Origin: Pseudomonas fluorescens Q2-87
Lineage (GTDB): Bacteria > Pseudomonadota > Gammaproteobacteria > Pseudomonadales > Pseudomonadaceae
DNA: 64,000 nt
Assembly: GCF_000281895.1 (NCBI RefSeq)
Contig: NZ_CM001558.1
Coordinates: 4,406,556 to 4,470,555, forward strand
Reading direction: 5' to 3'
Shown: positions 9,254 to 18,305 of the stretch, one piece after another
How positions within the stretch are numbered: the stretch's first letter is position 1
How the letters are laid out: each line of letters opens with the position of its first letter
Notes under the pieces: generated by a model
The model's database searches: none
Told to the model about the DNA's origin: nothing
The model's input: only the letters and a program-made list of their open reading frames with translations
Position numbers and translations under genes: made by a program

Positions 9254-11269
9254 TTATAGGGCGTTGATCAGAGTGCTGAAAGTTTCCTGCGCAGCCTTGA
9301 TGATCTGCGAAGAAGCCGAGTAATACTGCTGGTACTTGACCAGGTTGCCGGTCTCCTCATCGAGATCGACGCCCGACATCGAGTCACGGGAACTGCGCGC
9401 CTGGGTCAGGATGGTGCCGGTAGCCGTGGCATCGAGCTGGCCTTGCTTGGCCTGCGAGCCCACCGACGAAACCAGTCCGCCGTAGGCATCGGAGAAACTC
9501 ACGCCGGGGCTGGTGGCATTGGCGCCCACCGTGGCCTTGGTTTGCAGACCCAGTAGCCCCTGCGCGTTGCGGTTGTCAGTGCTGCTGGCCGGGGTCAGGG
9601 AAATGTTGAAGCTGTCATCCGCCGCAGGGCTGCCGCTGAGGGTCATCGCGACATTGAACGTTTTCGCAGCACCGCCCCCATCGATATAAGGCACTGAAAT
9701 GTTCAAATCGTTGTTCTGGCCCGGCACGATAGTGCCGGTGCCGATGCTGTTGCCCTTGGCATCGAATGCCTGATAGGCGGTAGCACTGGTCATCAGTACG
9801 CGAACCGGCATCGAATTCTTGACGGCCGTTTGTACTTCCAGGCGCTGGACCGGGTCATAGATGTCCAGGACCGTGGACAAGGCCGGCTGGCCAATAGCGC
9901 CGGTGCCGTCATTGCCAGACGCTTTGGTAGATGTCAGAGGGGCCGCAGTTGCCAAGGTCTTGGCATCGGTCATGACAACGTTCATGTCCGCAGCGGAACT
10001 GCGGGTCGGGGTGATCTTGAAAGTGTCGCCGGCATTCACCGGTCCGGCATTAAGGCTCAGGCTGAAGCCGTCAATCACTGGAGCAGGCGTTGCCCCCAGG
10101 GTAAAAGCGCCCATGTTGGTGTTGTCTGACAGGCGAAGTACGCTGTAACCCGTCGCACTGTTGAAGGTGACCTGGTAATCGCTGGCGGCCAGCTTGCTGG
10201 TGTCGTTGATGGTCACGTTCAGGTTGCCGGACGCGGGATTGTTGTTGCCATTGGCAATGCTGCGCTGGCTGATGGCCGTGGCACTGTTGATGTCGTTGAA
10301 CAACGCCGCACCAAAATTACCGTTCTGGTCCAGGCCCTGGCCCAGTTGCCTGTTGACCTGGTCGGTCACCACCATGGCGATGCGACCGAGGCTGTTGACC
10401 GCCGAGGTCAATACTTCGTTGCGGTAACGCAGCAGGCCACCAATCTGCCCGCCGCTGGTCACGGAGGTAATGTCGATCGTCGAGCTGCCACGGGTCATGA
10501 TGATCGAGGAACGGGAAGGATCATTCTTGTCGGCCGCCACCTGCAAAGTATTGACGGTGTTGCCGACGACCAGCGGCTGACCGCTGCCCAGGTAGATGTC
10601 CATCCTGCCGTCGGTTTCGGTGACCTGAGTCCCAACCAGCGCGGAAAGTTGGCGAACGGCTTCGTTGCGCTGGTCCAGCAAGTCGTTGGGCATACTGCCC
10701 GTCCCCAGGCCCGTAGCGTCGCTGATTTTCTGGTTGTACGCGGCAACCGTGCTCGCCAGCTTGTTGACCTGTTGGGTCATCGAATCCAACTGGTCGTTGA
10801 TGTAGTTACCCTGCTGGGTCAACTGCTGGGAGATGGCATTGAAGCGACCGCTCAAACCCTGGGCATTGGTCAACAGCGCCTGACGCGCAGCGCTGTCGTT
10901 GGAGTTACCCGCCAATGTCTGCAAAGAGGCGAAGAATGACTGCAGTGTCTTGGTTACGCCGGTGCCGCTGTCAGACAGCAATTTGTCCACCTGGGAGGCC
11001 TGCCCCAAGTAGATCTGCGCGTCATTGTCCAGCGATGTCGAAGTACGCAGTTGCGCATCGAGGTAGCTGCTGTATACCCGGCGCACGTCTGCCAAGGTCG
11101 TACCGGAACCGATGAACACGTTGCCGTACTGATTGGACGCCTTGGTGGTCTGCACGGTCTGCTGACGCGAATAACCGGCGGTATCGACGTTGGCAATGTT
11201 ATTACCGGTGGTCAGCAACGAGCTGTGGCTTGCAGACAGACCCGACATCCCGATATTGAGCAAACTCAT
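9254..11269 (-). CDS. flgK: Flagellar hook-associated protein 1 (FlgK)
   Basis: HAP1 caps the hook and links it to FlgL. It has 671 residues with the family start MSLLNIGMSGLSASHSSLLTTGNNIANVDTAGYSRQ and the end SSRDSMSGVDLDEETGNLVKYQQYYSASSQIIKAAQETFSTLINAL, which holds the C-terminal heptad helix. The central region (about residues 330-560) is the variable D2/D3 part. It lies between flgJ, 10 nt upstream, and flgL, 12 nt downstream. Export is by the flagellar type III apparatus, and no signal peptide is seen. Confidence 0.97.
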   Translation of the reverse strand: MSLLNIGMSGLSASHSSLLTTGNNIANVDTAGYSRQQTVQTTKASNQYGNVFIGSGTTLADVRRVYSSYLDAQLRTSTSLDNDAQIYLGQASQVDKLLSDSGTGVTKTLQSFFASLQTLAGNSNDSAARQALLTNAQGLSGRFNAISQQLTQQGNYINDQLDSMTQQVNKLASTVAAYNQKISDATGLGTGSMPNDLLDQRNEAVRQLSALVGTQVTETDGRMDIYLGSGQPLVVGNTVNTLQVAADKNDPSRSSIIMTRGSSTIDITSVTSGGQIGGLLRYRNEVLTSAVNSLGRIAMVVTDQVNRQLGQGLDQNGNFGAALFNDINSATAISQRSIANGNNNPASGNLNVTINDTSKLAASDYQVTFNSATGYSVLRLSDNTNMGAFTLGATPAPVIDGFSLSLNAGPVNAGDTFKITPTRSSAADMNVVMTDAKTLATAAPLTSTKASGNDGTGAIGQPALSTVLDIYDPVQRLEVQTAVKNSMPVRVLMTSATAYQAFDAKGNSIGTGTIVPGQNNDLNISVPYIDGGGAAKTFNVAMTLSGSPAADDSFNISLTPASSTDNRNAQGLLGLQTKATVGANATSPGVSFSDAYGGLVSSVGSQAKQGQLDATATGTILTQARSSRDSMSGVDLDEETGNLVKYQQYYSASSQIIKAAQETFSTLINAL

Positions 11270-11279
11270 GGTTCAGACC

Positions 11280-12578
11280 TTATAAAGTCGTGGTGGCGCC
11301 TGCAGCGGCGTAGTTTTGGTAACTCGTCATCTGCCGGGCTATATTCGAAATCTTTTTGGCGTAGTTGGGGTCGGTGGCGTAACCGGCCTTCTGCAACTCG
11401 CGTACAAACTGTTCCGGTTTATCGGCCGACTTCAGCACATCTTGATAGCGACTGTTGCTTTGCAGCAGATTGACCAAGTCATGGAAGCTGTCGCGATACG
11501 AGGCGTAGGAACGGAACTCGGCCGTCTCCTTGACCATCTCGCCGTTGCGGAATTCGCTGGTAATTGCCCGTGCCGAATCGCCCTTCCAACCCTGGCTGGC
11601 CTTGATGCCGAAGAGGTTGTGGCTGCTGCTGCCATCGGGTTGGCGCATGACCGATTTACCCCAACCGGTTTCCAGGGCCGCCTGGGCCACCAGGTAACGT
11701 GGGTCGACACCGATGCGGTCGGCGGCTTCCTTGGCCATCGGCAGCATGGCATTGACGAATTCGTCGGCATCACGGAAGGCCTTGCGGGCCGGTGCCAGCG
11801 GCGGCTGCGCCACGGCGCGTCCATAAACCTGCATATCCCCTTTCGGCTCGGCAGCCTTGAGCGCGGCCAGCCAGTCGCCATTGGCGAGTTCGCCGGTGGC
11901 CGGCTTGACAGCGGCGACGGCGCGATCAGGCAGCAGATTTTGCGCAGGTACATCATTGACCGAGGCCGAAGGCACCAGACCAGCCAGCAGGCGATCGGCA
12001 AGTTTGGGCGGCAGGGCCAGGCGACGCTGGTTAAGCAGTTCCATGTCGTTGCGGTGAACACCCTCGGCCCCTTGCGGCGCACTCACGGCCCGCGAAGCCC
12101 ACAGCGGCCGCTGGCCGTTGGTACGCGACAACGGGCCATCGGTAGCCACGGTTCCGGCAGCCACCGGTGTTGGTACGGCCTTGGCGACCTTGTCCAACGC
12201 CTCTTGCTGCTTGGCGGCCGACAACGTCGCGGCTTCGCCGGGCGCCAGCGGTTTGTTCTTGGACATCTGGCGCAGCAGCACGTCGGCCAGGCCGATACCA
12301 CCGCCTTCGCGGGACATGGAAACGGCCAACTGCTGGTCGTACATTTCCTGATACTGCTTGGCTTCTGGCGTATTCATCGGGTTGTCCTTGCCCAGGGCCT
12401 CGGTGGCCGAACGCATGGACTTGAGCATTTCGCCGAGGAACAGCGACTCGAATTCCTGCGCCACCTTGCGCAGGTTGCCGTCGCTGTTCTTGTCGCCAAC
12501 CTTGAGCTGGTTCAAGCGGTTCAGGTCCGAATAGGAACCCGAATCGCCGCTGGTCAAAGCACCCTTGCGCATATCCAT
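11280..12578 (-). CDS. flgJ: Flagellar rod assembly protein / peptidoglycan hydrolase FlgJ
   Basis: A dual-function protein of 432 residues. The N-terminal rod-capping part (about 20-110) contains VAQEFESLFLGEMLKSMRSA and ends with GIGLADVLLRQM. After a proline/alanine-rich linker, the C-terminal glucosaminidase domain (about 270-425) opens a hole in peptidoglycan for the rod; FVNAMLPMAKEAADRIGVDP, AQAALETGWGKSV and NLFGIKA are its conserved blocks, with the predicted catalytic Glu in ALETGWG. The linker is long compared with the roughly 313-residue enterobacterial FlgJ. It follows flgI by 10 nt. Confidence 0.96.
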   Translation of the reverse strand: MDMRKGALTSGDSGSYSDLNRLNQLKVGDKNSDGNLRKVAQEFESLFLGEMLKSMRSATEALGKDNPMNTPEAKQYQEMYDQQLAVSMSREGGGIGLADVLLRQMSKNKPLAPGEAATLSAAKQQEALDKVAKAVPTPVAAGTVATDGPLSRTNGQRPLWASRAVSAPQGAEGVHRNDMELLNQRRLALPPKLADRLLAGLVPSASVNDVPAQNLLPDRAVAAVKPATGELANGDWLAALKAAEPKGDMQVYGRAVAQPPLAPARKAFRDADEFVNAMLPMAKEAADRIGVDPRYLVAQAALETGWGKSVMRQPDGSSSHNLFGIKASQGWKGDSARAITSEFRNGEMVKETAEFRSYASYRDSFHDLVNLLQSNSRYQDVLKSADKPEQFVRELQKAGYATDPNYAKKISNIARQMTSYQNYAAAGATTTL

Positions 12579-12588
12579 GGCCGGGTCC

Positions 12589-13704
12589 TCAAATCACGAT
12601 CAGGTCGGCTTGCAACGCGCCGGCCTGCTTCAAGGCTTCGAGAATCGCCATCAGGTCGCCCGGTGCCGCGCCGACCTGGTTCACCGCCCGGACGATCTCA
12701 TCCAGGGTAGTGCCCGGGCCGAACTTGAACATTGGCTTGGCTTCTTGCTGGGCATTGACCCGCGAACGCGGCACGACTGCGGTCTGGCCGTTGGACAATG
12801 GTCCAGGCTGGCTGACGATCGGGTCTTCGGTGATGGTCACCGTCAGGCTGCCGTGGGTCACGGCGGCCGGGGAAACCTTGACGTTCTGGCCGATCACGAT
12901 GGTGCCGGTACGCGAGTTGATGATGACTTTCGCCACTGCCTGGCCCGGGTCGACCTCGAGATTCTCCAGGATCGACAGATAGTCGACCCGCTGGCTCGGG
13001 TCCAAAGGTGCGGTGACGCGGATCGAGCCGCCATCGATGGCCTGGGCCACGCCTGGGCCGAGCATGTCGTTGATCTTGTCGACGATGCGCTTGGCGGTGG
13101 TGAAGTCGGAACGGTTGAGGTTCAGGGTCAGGCTGTTGCCCTGGTTGAAACCGCTCGGCACCGCACGCTCCACCGATGCGCCGCCAGGGATGCGACCGGC
13201 CGACGGAACGTTGACGGTGATCTTGGAACCATCACGCCCCTCGGCATCGAAACCGCCCACCACCAGGTTGCCCTGGGCAATGGCGTAGACGTTGCCGTCG
13301 ATCCCCTTGAGCGGCGTCAACAGCAAGGTGCCGCCCCGCAGGCTCTTGGAGTTACCAATGGACGAAACGGTGATATCCACCTGCTGGCCAGGCTTGGCGA
13401 ACGCCGGCAGATCGGCACTGATCGACACCGCCGCGACGTTCTTCAACTGCACGTTGCCGGAACCCGCCGGCACCTTGATGCCGAACTGCGACAGCATGTT
13501 GTTGAAGGTCTGTAGGGTGAACGGGGTCTGGGTGGTCTGGTCGCCGGTGCCATTGAGGCCCACGACCAGGCCGTAGCCGATCAACTGGTTGGAACGCACG
13601 CCGGAAATGCTGGCGATGTCCTTCAGGCGCTCGGCTTGAGCGGTAAAGGCCACCGACATCACCAAGGCACCCATCAACAGCTGCTTAAGATTCAACTGGG
13701 CCAC
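12589..13704 (-). CDS. flgI: Flagellar P-ring protein FlgI
   Basis: FlgI forms the periplasmic P ring around the rod. The 371-residue sequence has a Sec signal peptide ([16 protein letters not shown], cleavage near residue 24), then [20 protein letters not shown] and the conserved [13 protein letters not shown]. The start is a GTG at 13704 that directly follows the flgH stop codon; no clear Shine-Dalgarno is present, so reinitiation after flgH is likely. The C-terminal [27 protein letters not shown] matches the family end. Confidence 0.97.
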   Translation of the reverse strand: MAQLNLKQLLMGALVMSVAFTAQAERLKDIASISGVRSNQLIGYGLVVGLNGTGDQTTQTPFTLQTFNNMLSQFGIKVPAGSGNVQLKNVAAVSISADLPAFAKPGQQVDITVSSIGNSKSLRGGTLLLTPLKGIDGNVYAIAQGNLVVGGFDAEGRDGSKITVNVPSAGRIPGGASVERAVPSGFNQGNSLTLNLNRSDFTTAKRIVDKINDMLGPGVAQAIDGGSIRVTAPLDPSQRVDYLSILENLEVDPGQAVAKVIINSRTGTIVIGQNVKVSPAAVTHGSLTVTITEDPIVSQPGPLSNGQTAVVPRSRVNAQQEAKPMFKFGPGTTLDEIVRAVNQVGAAPGDLMAILEALKQAGALQADLIVI

Positions 13705-14400
13705 CTAGAAAGGGAACTTCGGGCTGAGGAAGAAACGGTCGAACCAGCCTGGCTGGCTCGCATCGGCAAACGCACCGGTGCCCGAATAAGTGATGCGCGC
13801 ATCAGCCACACGGGTCGAGGAAACCGTGTTGTCGGTGGCGATGTCATCGGCGCGAACCATGCCGGCGATGCGCACCAGCTCGTCACCGGTGTTGAGGGTC
13901 AGCCACTTCTCGCCGCGCACGACAATGATGCCGTTGGGCAATACATCGGCAACGGTGACGGTGATCGAACCGGTCAAGCTGTTGCTCTGGCCGGACTTGC
14001 TGTCGCCCTTGGTGGCGCGGTCGGAGCCGTAGCCTGCGTTGAGACTCAGGTCATTGCCACCGATCGGGTTGTTGGTGGTCAGGCTGGAGCCGAACAACGA
14101 GGTCAAGCCAACGCTGGTCTTGCTGGTCTTGTCCAATTGCGAGTTGGCGTTCTTGCTGGCCTGGGTGCGCTCATTCAGGGTGATGGTGATGATGTCACCG
14201 ACCCGGAAAGCCTTGCGGTCGCTGTACAGGTTCTGTTCGAAACCGGCCTGGTAGATCGAGCCATTGTTCGCAGCGGCCGGCAATGGCGTGCGCGGCAACA
14301 CCGGAGCGTAATACGGGTCATTGGGCCTGGGTGTCGGCGCGACACAGCCCGCGAGTGCGGTGATCCCACTCAGTGCCAGAACAGATACGAAGCGTTTCAT
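13705..14400 (-). CDS. flgH: Flagellar L-ring lipoprotein FlgH
   Basis: FlgH forms the outer-membrane L ring. It has 231 residues with a lipoprotein signal peptide whose lipobox LAGC places the acylated Cys at residue 19. The mature part shows [25 protein letters not shown] sequence and the end [27 protein letters not shown], both conserved in the family. It sits between flgG and flgI, with a 51-nt gap before it and no gap after it. Confidence 0.97.
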   Translation of the reverse strand: MKRFVSVLALSGITALAGCVAPTPRPNDPYYAPVLPRTPLPAAANNGSIYQAGFEQNLYSDRKAFRVGDIITITLNERTQASKNANSQLDKTSKTSVGLTSLFGSSLTTNNPIGGNDLSLNAGYGSDRATKGDSKSGQSNSLTGSITVTVADVLPNGIIVVRGEKWLTLNTGDELVRIAGMVRADDIATDNTVSSTRVADARITYSGTGAFADASQPGWFDRFFLSPKFPF

Positions 14401-14451
14401 GACCCTACCTCTTGGTGTTGCAGGCGACCTCAGGCCGCCCCATAGACGTGA

Positions 14452-15237
14452 TTACAGATTCTGCGTAACGAACGAGAGCATCTGGTCGGCGGTGGAGATC
14501 ACCTTGGAGTTCATCTCATAGGCGCGCTGGGTGGTGATCATGTTGACCATCTCCTCAACGGTGCTCACGTTGGACGTTTCCAGGGTGTTCTGCAGCGTGG
14601 TGCCGAAACCGTTCAGGCCCGGGGTGCCGATTTGTGGCGCACCGCTGGCGGCGGTTTCCAGGAACAGGTTGTTGCCCACCGCTTGCAGGCCGGCTGGGTT
14701 GATGAAGTCGGCGGTCTGCAGGTTGCCGATCACCTGGGCGGCCGGGTTGCCCGCAATGGTGATGGACACGGTGCCGTCACGGCCCACGGTAAAGGTCTGG
14801 GCATCGTTCGGGATGATGACCGCAGGTTCCAGGGCGAAACCGCTGGCGTTGACGATCTGGCCGTTGGAGTCGAGGTGGAACGTACCGTCACGGGTGTAGG
14901 ACGTGGTGCCGTCCGGCTGCAGGATCTGGAAGAAACCGCGACCGTCGATGGCCATGTCCAACGGTTGCTCGGTGGTTTGCAGGCTGCCGGCGTTGAAGTT
15001 TTTCTGGGTGCCGACAATGCGCACACCGGTACCCACTTGCAGGCCCGACGGCAATTCGCTGTCCTGGGTCGACTGGGCGCCAGGCTGGCGTTTTACCTGG
15101 TACAGCAGGTCCTGGAACTCGGCACGATCACGTTTGAAACCCGTGGTCGACACGTTCGCCAGGTTGTTGGAAATGGTCGTCAGGTTGGTGTCCTGGGCGG
15201 ACAGACCTGTTTTGGCAACCCATAGAGCCGGAAGCAT
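14452..15237 (-). CDS. flgG: Flagellar distal rod protein FlgG
   Basis: FlgG builds the distal rod. The 261-residue protein starts MLPALWVAKTGLSAQDTNL followed by the rod/hook signature TTISNNLANVSTTGFKRDRAEFQ, and ends in the paired helix SNVSTVEEMVNMITTQRAYEMNSKVISTADQML. Length equals that of FlgG elsewhere (about 260). It is exported without a signal peptide. Spacing to flgF is 49 nt and to flgH 51 nt. Confidence 0.97.
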   Translation of the reverse strand: MLPALWVAKTGLSAQDTNLTTISNNLANVSTTGFKRDRAEFQDLLYQVKRQPGAQSTQDSELPSGLQVGTGVRIVGTQKNFNAGSLQTTEQPLDMAIDGRGFFQILQPDGTTSYTRDGTFHLDSNGQIVNASGFALEPAVIIPNDAQTFTVGRDGTVSITIAGNPAAQVIGNLQTADFINPAGLQAVGNNLFLETAASGAPQIGTPGLNGFGTTLQNTLETSNVSTVEEMVNMITTQRAYEMNSKVISTADQMLSFVTQNL

Positions 15238-15286
15238 TCGATTCTCCTCGTACGCCTGTTTTTCGGCGCGACGCTGTAATTAACGA

Positions 15287-16024
15287 TTAGATTTGCAAGA
15301 CCCGAGCCATGGCCTCATCGCCTTCTTTGGCGGTGTTCATCATCTTGACGTGGAGCTCGAACTGCTTGGCCAGGGCCAGCACCGAAGTCATTTCATCCAC
15401 GGCGTTGACGTTGCTCGCTTCCTGGAAGCCCGATACCAACTGCACGTTGGCATCGACAGGCGCCGGCTGGCCGTCCTTGGTACGGATCGAGCCATCCAGG
15501 CCTTTGTTCATGTTCTTGAGGTCCGGGTTGACCAGCTTGATACGGTCCACTTCAGCCATCACACGCGGGCCTTCGCCCATGGCGCGGATACTGATGGTGC
15601 CGTCCTGGCCGATTTCGATTTTCTGCTCCGGCGGCACGGCAATCGGGCCACCGTTGCCCATCACCGGCATGCCGTTGCCGGCCCGCAGCACGCCCAGGGC
15701 GTCAACATTGAGGCTGCCGGTGCGCACGTAGCTTTCACCGCCGTCGGGATTCTGCACGGCCATCCAGCCTGGCCCGCTGACCGCCACGTCGAGGTCACGA
15801 CCGGTTTCCACCAGCGCACCCGGGGTGAAGTCAGTAGCAGGACGCTCGGACAGGGCAAACGCCCGCGCCGGAAAGCTGTCGCCGAACACCGGCATCGACC
15901 GTGCCTGCTCCAGGTCTTTGTGAAAACCATTGGTGGAGATGTTCGCCAGGTTGTTGGCATGAGCCCTTTGCGCCAGTGCGTTCTGGCTGGCGCCGGTCAT
16001 TGCCACATAAAGGTACTTGTCCAC
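15287..16024 (-). CDS. flgF: Flagellar proximal rod protein FlgF
   Basis: FlgF is a proximal rod subunit of 245 residues: DKYLYVAMTGASQNALAQRA with the rod signature ANNLANISTNGFHKDLEQA, ending EMTSVLALAKQFELHVKMM. I set the start at GTG 16024 because the family N-terminus begins there and GAGGAA lies about 7 nt upstream. The frame extends open to 16225, but that extension crosses a REP repeat and the promoter and is not coding. It is the first gene of flgFGHIJKL and is preceded by a sigma-54 type promoter at 16081-16096. Confidence 0.95.
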   Translation of the reverse strand: MDKYLYVAMTGASQNALAQRAHANNLANISTNGFHKDLEQARSMPVFGDSFPARAFALSERPATDFTPGALVETGRDLDVAVSGPGWMAVQNPDGGESYVRTGSLNVDALGVLRAGNGMPVMGNGGPIAVPPEQKIEIGQDGTISIRAMGEGPRVMAEVDRIKLVNPDLKNMNKGLDGSIRTKDGQPAPVDANVQLVSGFQEASNVNAVDEMTSVLALAKQFELHVKMMNTAKEGDEAMARVLQI

Positions 16025-16080
16025 TGTCGTTCCTCTGCATGCCGGACGTTTGCCGCCCACTGCTGTATTGCACAGCCTCA

Positions 16081-16096
16081 AGCAATTTGCAGACCA
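16081..16096 (-). promoter_or_regulatory. Sigma-54 (RpoN) promoter for flgF operon
   Basis: Read on the minus strand, TGGTCTGCAAATTGCT fits TGGCAC-N5-TTGCW with the invariant GG and GC exactly 10 nt apart. It ends 57 nt before the flgF GTG, leaving a leader of roughly 45 nt. Pseudomonas flg operons are usually RpoN/FleQ-dependent, so place and direction fit. Confidence 0.7.
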
Positions 16097-16226
16097 ACTT
16101 TTTTCTGGCGCCCCAGGGCCCGGTAAACAAAGGCTTTGGGAGTCTCGAAGGGTTCTGGAGGAATGTATCGAAGACGAAAAACCGGCGGTGTTGTGCCGCT
16201 TACGGCAACGCTTGACCTTGGGCAAG

Positions 16227-16308
16227 GGCCATCACGAGCAAGCTCACTCCCACATGGGCCTCAAGTGTGCAAAATCCCGTGGGAGCGAGATTGCTCGCGA
16301 TGAGGCCA
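16227..16308. repeat. REP doublet, GTGGGAGCGA family
   Basis: Two inverted copies of a palindromic unit (cgagcaagctcactcccac and gtgggagcgagattgctcgc) about 25 nt apart, in the 306-nt gap between flgF (16024) and phhR (16331). The rest of that gap holds the sigma-54 promoter; I see no gene in it. Confidence 0.85.
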
Positions 16309-16330
16309 GCAAAACACAACAGCTGAATAG

Positions 16331-17890
16331 CTATGACTCCGTTTTACCCACCTCATACTCCCGCAACTTATTGGCAATGGTGGTATGTGAAACCCCCAAC
16401 CGCTTGCCCAACTGCCGGCTGCTGGGGTGTTCGGAATAAAGACGCTCCAGCACCGCTTTCTCGAAACGCCCGACGATCTCGTCCAGCCCGCCCTCCAGGG
16501 AAAAATCGCCAAGGGGCTGGCGCACGCCATAGTCCGGCAGGCGGATATGCTCGGCTTTCACCGTCCCGCCGTCGCACAGGGAAACAGCCTGGAACAGCAC
16601 GTTTTCCAGCTGCCGCACGTTGCCCGGCCAGTGGTAATGGCTGAGTCGGTCCATCGCCGCCGGTGCGAGTTTTGGCAATGCACAGCCGATTTGGCGACTG
16701 GCCTGGTCGAGGAAATGCTCCACCAGTGGCGTCAGACCATCGAGGCATTCGCGCAGGGGCGGAATGTGCAGGGAAAGGACATTCAAGCGGTGGTACAAAT
16801 CCTGACGGAATTCACCCCGGGCGCAGAGTTCGGACAAATCCACCTGGGTGGCGCAGATCACCCTGACATCCAGATACACCTCTTCGTCGCTGCCGACACG
16901 ACGGAAGCAACCGTCCTGCAAGAAGCGCAGCAATTTCACTTGCAAGCGCGGGCTCATCTCTCCTACCCCATCGAGAAACAGCGTTCCCCCAGCGGTCAGT
17001 TCCAACAGGCCAAGCTTGCCTTCGGCCCGAGCCCCTTCGAAGGCACCGGGACCGTAGCCGAACAACTCGGTTTCGGCCATGGACTCCGGCAGCCCGGCGC
17101 AGTTGAGCGCCATCAAGGGCGATTGCCCGCGCGGGCTCGCCAGGTGACAGGCCCGGGCCAGCAGCTCCTTGCCAGTGCCGGTTTCACCCTCTATCAATAG
17201 CGGTGCGTCCAGCGGGGCCATGCGCCGGGCCTCGCGGACCACTGCGGCCATGACCTTGGAACTCTGGAAAATACTGTCGAAGCCGCGCAACTCCTGCTTG
17301 CGTACGTTATAGATGCGCTCGCCCACACGGTCGGCGCGGTGCAGCGTCAGCACCGCACCGGCCATGGCCTCGCTGTCGTCGTGCTCCGACTGCAGCGGGG
17401 CGATGTCAGCCAGGAACACATCGCCCCGGACCTTGACCCGCAGACCGTTGATGCGCGACTGGTTGGCGCGTACCAGTTCCGGCAGGTCGAAATCCTCGGC
17501 GTACCGCGACAGGGGGATGCCCGGCACCTCGTCCACCCGCACTCCGAGCAACTGCGCCGCCGCCCGGTTGGCCGCGACGATGGAGCCGCCCATGTCGATG
17601 GACAACACCGGGAACTCCAGGGCGCCGAGCAAGGCGTTGAGTTCCATGTGCCGACGCTCGCTGGGCATCAGTCCGACACGCTTGACGCCAAACACCCCGG
17701 CGATGCCCTCGAATTTCGGACGCAGAGCCTGGAATTGAATGTTGATCAGGTTGGGACAGTGCAGGTAGATCGCGTTGCCATGCTCACCGCCGACCTCCCC
17801 CCGGGCGACGTTGATGCCGTACTCCACCAGCAAATTGAGAATGTCCCGCAGGATGCCGATGCGGTTCTGGCAATGGACTTTGATGCGCAT
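16331..17890 (-). CDS. phhR: PhhR/TyrR-type regulator of aromatic amino acid metabolism
   Basis: A TyrR-like activator of the NtrC superfamily, 519 residues. An ACT domain comes first (MRIKVHCQNRIGILRDILNL), then a PAS-like domain (about 75-190), an AAA+ domain at about 205-430 (Walker A GETGTGKE, Walker B GGTLFLDGVGEM), and a C-terminal helix-turn-helix (SSRQLGKRLGVSHTTIANKL). The usual GAFTGA loop that contacts sigma-54 reads GAFEGA, as expected for TyrR-type proteins that can work with sigma-70. I chose the start at 17890 because the ACT domain begins there; an upstream ATG at 17929 adds 13 residues of no family likeness, and neither has a good ribosome binding site. It faces away from phhABC, which it very probably activates in response to phenylalanine or tyrosine. 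Confidence 0.93.
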   Translation of the reverse strand: MRIKVHCQNRIGILRDILNLLVEYGINVARGEVGGEHGNAIYLHCPNLINIQFQALRPKFEGIAGVFGVKRVGLMPSERRHMELNALLGALEFPVLSIDMGGSIVAANRAAAQLLGVRVDEVPGIPLSRYAEDFDLPELVRANQSRINGLRVKVRGDVFLADIAPLQSEHDDSEAMAGAVLTLHRADRVGERIYNVRKQELRGFDSIFQSSKVMAAVVREARRMAPLDAPLLIEGETGTGKELLARACHLASPRGQSPLMALNCAGLPESMAETELFGYGPGAFEGARAEGKLGLLELTAGGTLFLDGVGEMSPRLQVKLLRFLQDGCFRRVGSDEEVYLDVRVICATQVDLSELCARGEFRQDLYHRLNVLSLHIPPLRECLDGLTPLVEHFLDQASRQIGCALPKLAPAAMDRLSHYHWPGNVRQLENVLFQAVSLCDGGTVKAEHIRLPDYGVRQPLGDFSLEGGLDEIVGRFEKAVLERLYSEHPSSRQLGKRLGVSHTTIANKLREYEVGKTES

Positions 17891-17949
17891 GAAAAAGGCC
17901 CGGGTGCAGATGAGATAGAAAGGCGCCATTCAAGCCCAACACACATCCT

Positions 17950-18039
17950 GTGGCGAGGGAGCTTGCTCCCGCTGGGCTGCGAAGCGGCCCCGTTTTTAGG
18001 ACTGCTGCGCAGTCCAGCGGGAGCAAGCTCCCTCGCCAC
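17950..18039. repeat. REP doublet, GTGGCGAGGG family
   Basis: Inverted pair beginning gtggcgagggagcttgctcc and ending in its reverse complement, with a second inner dyad (gctgcgaagc and ctgctgcgcag). It occupies part of the 415-nt phhR-phhA gap, 60 nt from the phhR start. Confidence 0.9.
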
Positions 18040-18153
18040 GGTGTTTTGTGTCGGATTTTTTGTCTGGGCGCACAAATAGTCGTCAAGATTATGTGACAGT
18101 TGTAGGCCATTTCCCACTCGAAAATCCCGCCCCTGCCGACATACGCCTCAAGA

Positions 18154-18171
18154 CGTAACGAAAACTTTACA
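18154..18171. promoter_or_regulatory. PhhR/TyrR-like box upstream of phhA
   Basis: CGTAAC-N6-TTTACA matches the TyrR-box half sites TGTAAA-N6-TTTACA at 10 of 12 positions with correct spacing. It lies 134 nt before the phhA ATG, between the divergent phhR and phhA genes, where a PhhR activation site is expected. Confidence 0.6.
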
Positions 18172-18305
18172 AAATCATAAGTTCTCGACTTCGCAGGCCC
18201 GCGTCCCTCTGCTGCACCAGCGCCTGCTTCGGGTTATCTCTAATGCATCGCTGGACATAACAACAAACACGTCTTCCCCCAGAGGGAAATCAGCAGGAGA
18301 GCAGC

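Noticed and set aside
18208..18236. Sigma-54 promoter before phhA (ctgcaccagcgcctgctt)
   Set aside because: The spacing between the -24 and -12 like parts is off by one and the GG is missing.
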